Origin: Solirubrobacteraceae bacterium
GTDB lineage: Bacteria > Actinomycetota > Thermoleophilia > Solirubrobacterales > Solirubrobacteraceae
Assembly: GCA_017882375.1 (NCBI GenBank)
Contig: JADGPP010000008.1
Coordinates: forward strand, 1 to 64,000
Length of the DNA stretch: 64,000 nucleotides
Reading direction: 5' to 3'
Every line of letters starts with the position of its first letter. Within the stretch, counting starts at the first letter, position 1. Under the pieces are notes generated by a model. That model had not been told where the DNA came from, did not search any database, and was given only the letters and a program-made list of their open reading frames with translations. The translations under genes and the position numbers were made by a program. Of the stretch, positions 62,881 to 64,000 are shown one piece after another.

Positions 62881-64000
62881 GTGAGCGCCACCATCGATCA
62901 TCGCCAGCTCTATCGCCTGCCGTGGTCGCTGCCCGACAACGCCATCGCCTGGCTTGAGCCGACCAAGAAGTGCAACCTGGCGTGCCTGGGTTGCTACCGC
63001 GAGAACGACCCGCGGGGACACAAGACACTCGATGAGGTCCGTCACGATCTCGAGGTGTTCAAGCGCTTTCGGACCGTTGACGGAGTGTCGATAGCGGGCG
63101 GCGACCCGCTCGTGCATCCGGAGATCGTCGAGATCGTCCGAATGGTCGCGCAGGATGGCCTCAAGCCGATCGTCAACACCAACGGCCTGGCGCTCACCGA
63201 GGAGCTGCTCGGCGAGCTCAAGGGCGCCGGCCTGGCCGGCTTCACATTTCATATCGACTCCAAGCAGGGCCGCCCGCGCTGGAAGGATGCGGATGAGATC
63301 GAGCTGTGCGAGTTGCGCCAGCACTACGCCGAGATGGTGGCCGCGGCGGGAGGGATGGGCTGTTCGTTCAACGCGACGGTCTATGAGGACACGCTGCGCT
63401 ACGTGCCCGACATCGTGCATTGGGCGCAGCGCAACATCGAGACGGTCCACACCGTCGTGTTCATCGCCTTCCGCGCGGGCGTCGTCGGCAACGACTTCGA
63501 CCACTACGTGCAGGGAGAGCCGGTCGATTTCTCCACGATGCCCTACGCCACCACGGACCAGACTCCGCACGAGCTGCAATCGACCGACATCGTGGCCGAG
63601 ATTCGCAAGCGCTTCCCCGACTTCGCTCCCGCCGCGTACCTCAACGGGACCGAGCGACCCGACACCTTAAAGTGGCTGCTCACAGGTCGCCTGGGCACGA
63701 AGGAGCGGATCTACGGCTACGTCGGAGCCCGCTCGATGGAGCTCGCGCAGACCTTCCACCACCTCGCGACAGGGAGGTATCTGGCATACACGGGGCCGCA
63801 GGCGCTGGGCCACGGCAGGGCGATGCTGCTGCTGTCTGCGCTCGACCCGCGGCTGCGAACGATCGCCCGCCGCTGGCTGGCGGCCGGCGGGCGCAGGCCC
63901 TCACGGCTGCTTGAGAGGCTCCGCTTCCAGTCGGTGATGATCATCCAGCCGGCGGACATCTACGAGGACGGACGGCAGAATATGTGCGACGGCTGCCCCG
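62881..64000 (+). CDS. Radical SAM/SPASM-type protein, C-terminus beyond window
   Basis: A GTG preceded by AGGAGG opens a frame that runs off the right edge after 373 codons. The radical SAM motif is C31-x3-C35-x2-C38 ('CNLACLGCYREND'), with the SAM-binding 'IAGGDPLVHPE'. The last visible residues 'MCDGCP' look like the beginning of auxiliary-cluster Cys. The middle ('GFTFHIDSKQGRPRW') is unlike well-known maturases, so the substrate is open. It does not resemble the tailed radical SAM protein at 55780 beyond the shared fold. Confidence 0.8.
   Translation, partial: MSATIDHRQLYRLPWSLPDNAIAWLEPTKKCNLACLGCYRENDPRGHKTLDEVRHDLEVFKRFRTVDGVSIAGGDPLVHPEIVEIVRMVAQDGLKPIVNTNGLALTEELLGELKGAGLAGFTFHIDSKQGRPRWKDADEIELCELRQHYAEMVAAAGGMGCSFNATVYEDTLRYVPDIVHWAQRNIETVHTVVFIAFRAGVVGNDFDHYVQGEPVDFSTMPYATTDQTPHELQSTDIVAEIRKRFPDFAPAAYLNGTERPDTLKWLLTGRLGTKERIYGYVGARSMELAQTFHHLATGRYLAYTGPQALGHGRAMLLLSALDPRLRTIARRWLAAGGRRPSRLLERLRFQSVMIIQPADIYEDGRQNMCDGCP

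Overview
The window is high-GC DNA whose genes mostly use G or C in the third codon position. It carries a complete-looking set of coenzyme F420 genes, an ethylmalonyl-CoA pathway cluster, a mycobacterial-type DipZ fusion and an actinobacterial-type ATP-grasp peptide cassette. This points to an Actinomycetota chromosome. A deep-branching Thermoleophilia/Solirubrobacterales-like host is my inference and is not proven by the sequence.

Layout. About 1-44,600 is mostly a core-like chromosomal backbone. It begins with the tail of an F420-dependent nitroreductase-like gene, two secreted surface-type proteins and DipZ (3861-5648). Next comes a translationally coupled block for the ethylmalonyl-CoA pathway: meaB, a MeaA-type mutase, and ccr slightly further on (5.7-11 kb). 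A MarR/MFS efflux pair, a YgfZ-like protein, a second MFS, an MMPL exporter and katG coupled to a histidine phosphatase follow (11-22 kb). The F420 block at 22.9-30.6 kb holds fbiC, cofE, cofC, cofD and npdG, interleaved with a type III polyketide synthase and a sulfotransferase. At 30.6-39 kb are acyl-CoA genes (HMG-CoA lyase, enoyl-CoA hydratase, 3-hydroxyacyl-CoA dehydrogenase, acyl-CoA carboxylase beta), then an amidase and an inositol-phosphatase-like gene. Two tRNA-Leu genes flank a membrane protein at 39.6-40.5 kb. Three type IV-pilin-like proteins encoded by compositionally distinct DNA precede tRNA-Trp (44,582).

From tRNA-Trp onward the DNA looks like an accessory island. It contains a PIN-like protein, a TPR-HEPN (LA2681-like) protein with a coupled partner, and a DUF3800 protein. 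It then carries a graspetide-type RiPP cassette (precursor, ATP-grasp ligase, coupled membrane protein) that runs convergently into a class III nucleotide cyclase. A nitrilase-fold protein, a winged-helix regulator, a radical SAM protein with a Cys/Pro/Gly-rich tail and a large PD-(D/E)XK nuclease-like protein follow, then decayed transposase and mobile-element remnants. A further radical SAM protein runs off the right end.

The most notable items are: the graspetide operon next to a Pycsar-like cyclase/membrane-protein pair; a dispersed intergenic palindrome with a strict 20-3-20 layout at three loci; the HEPN two-gene unit; and the Cys-rich tailed radical SAM protein. Two genes appear to start at CTG in CTGA overlaps, and three convergent gene pairs end in the same CTAG. 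No CRISPR array or rRNA was seen.
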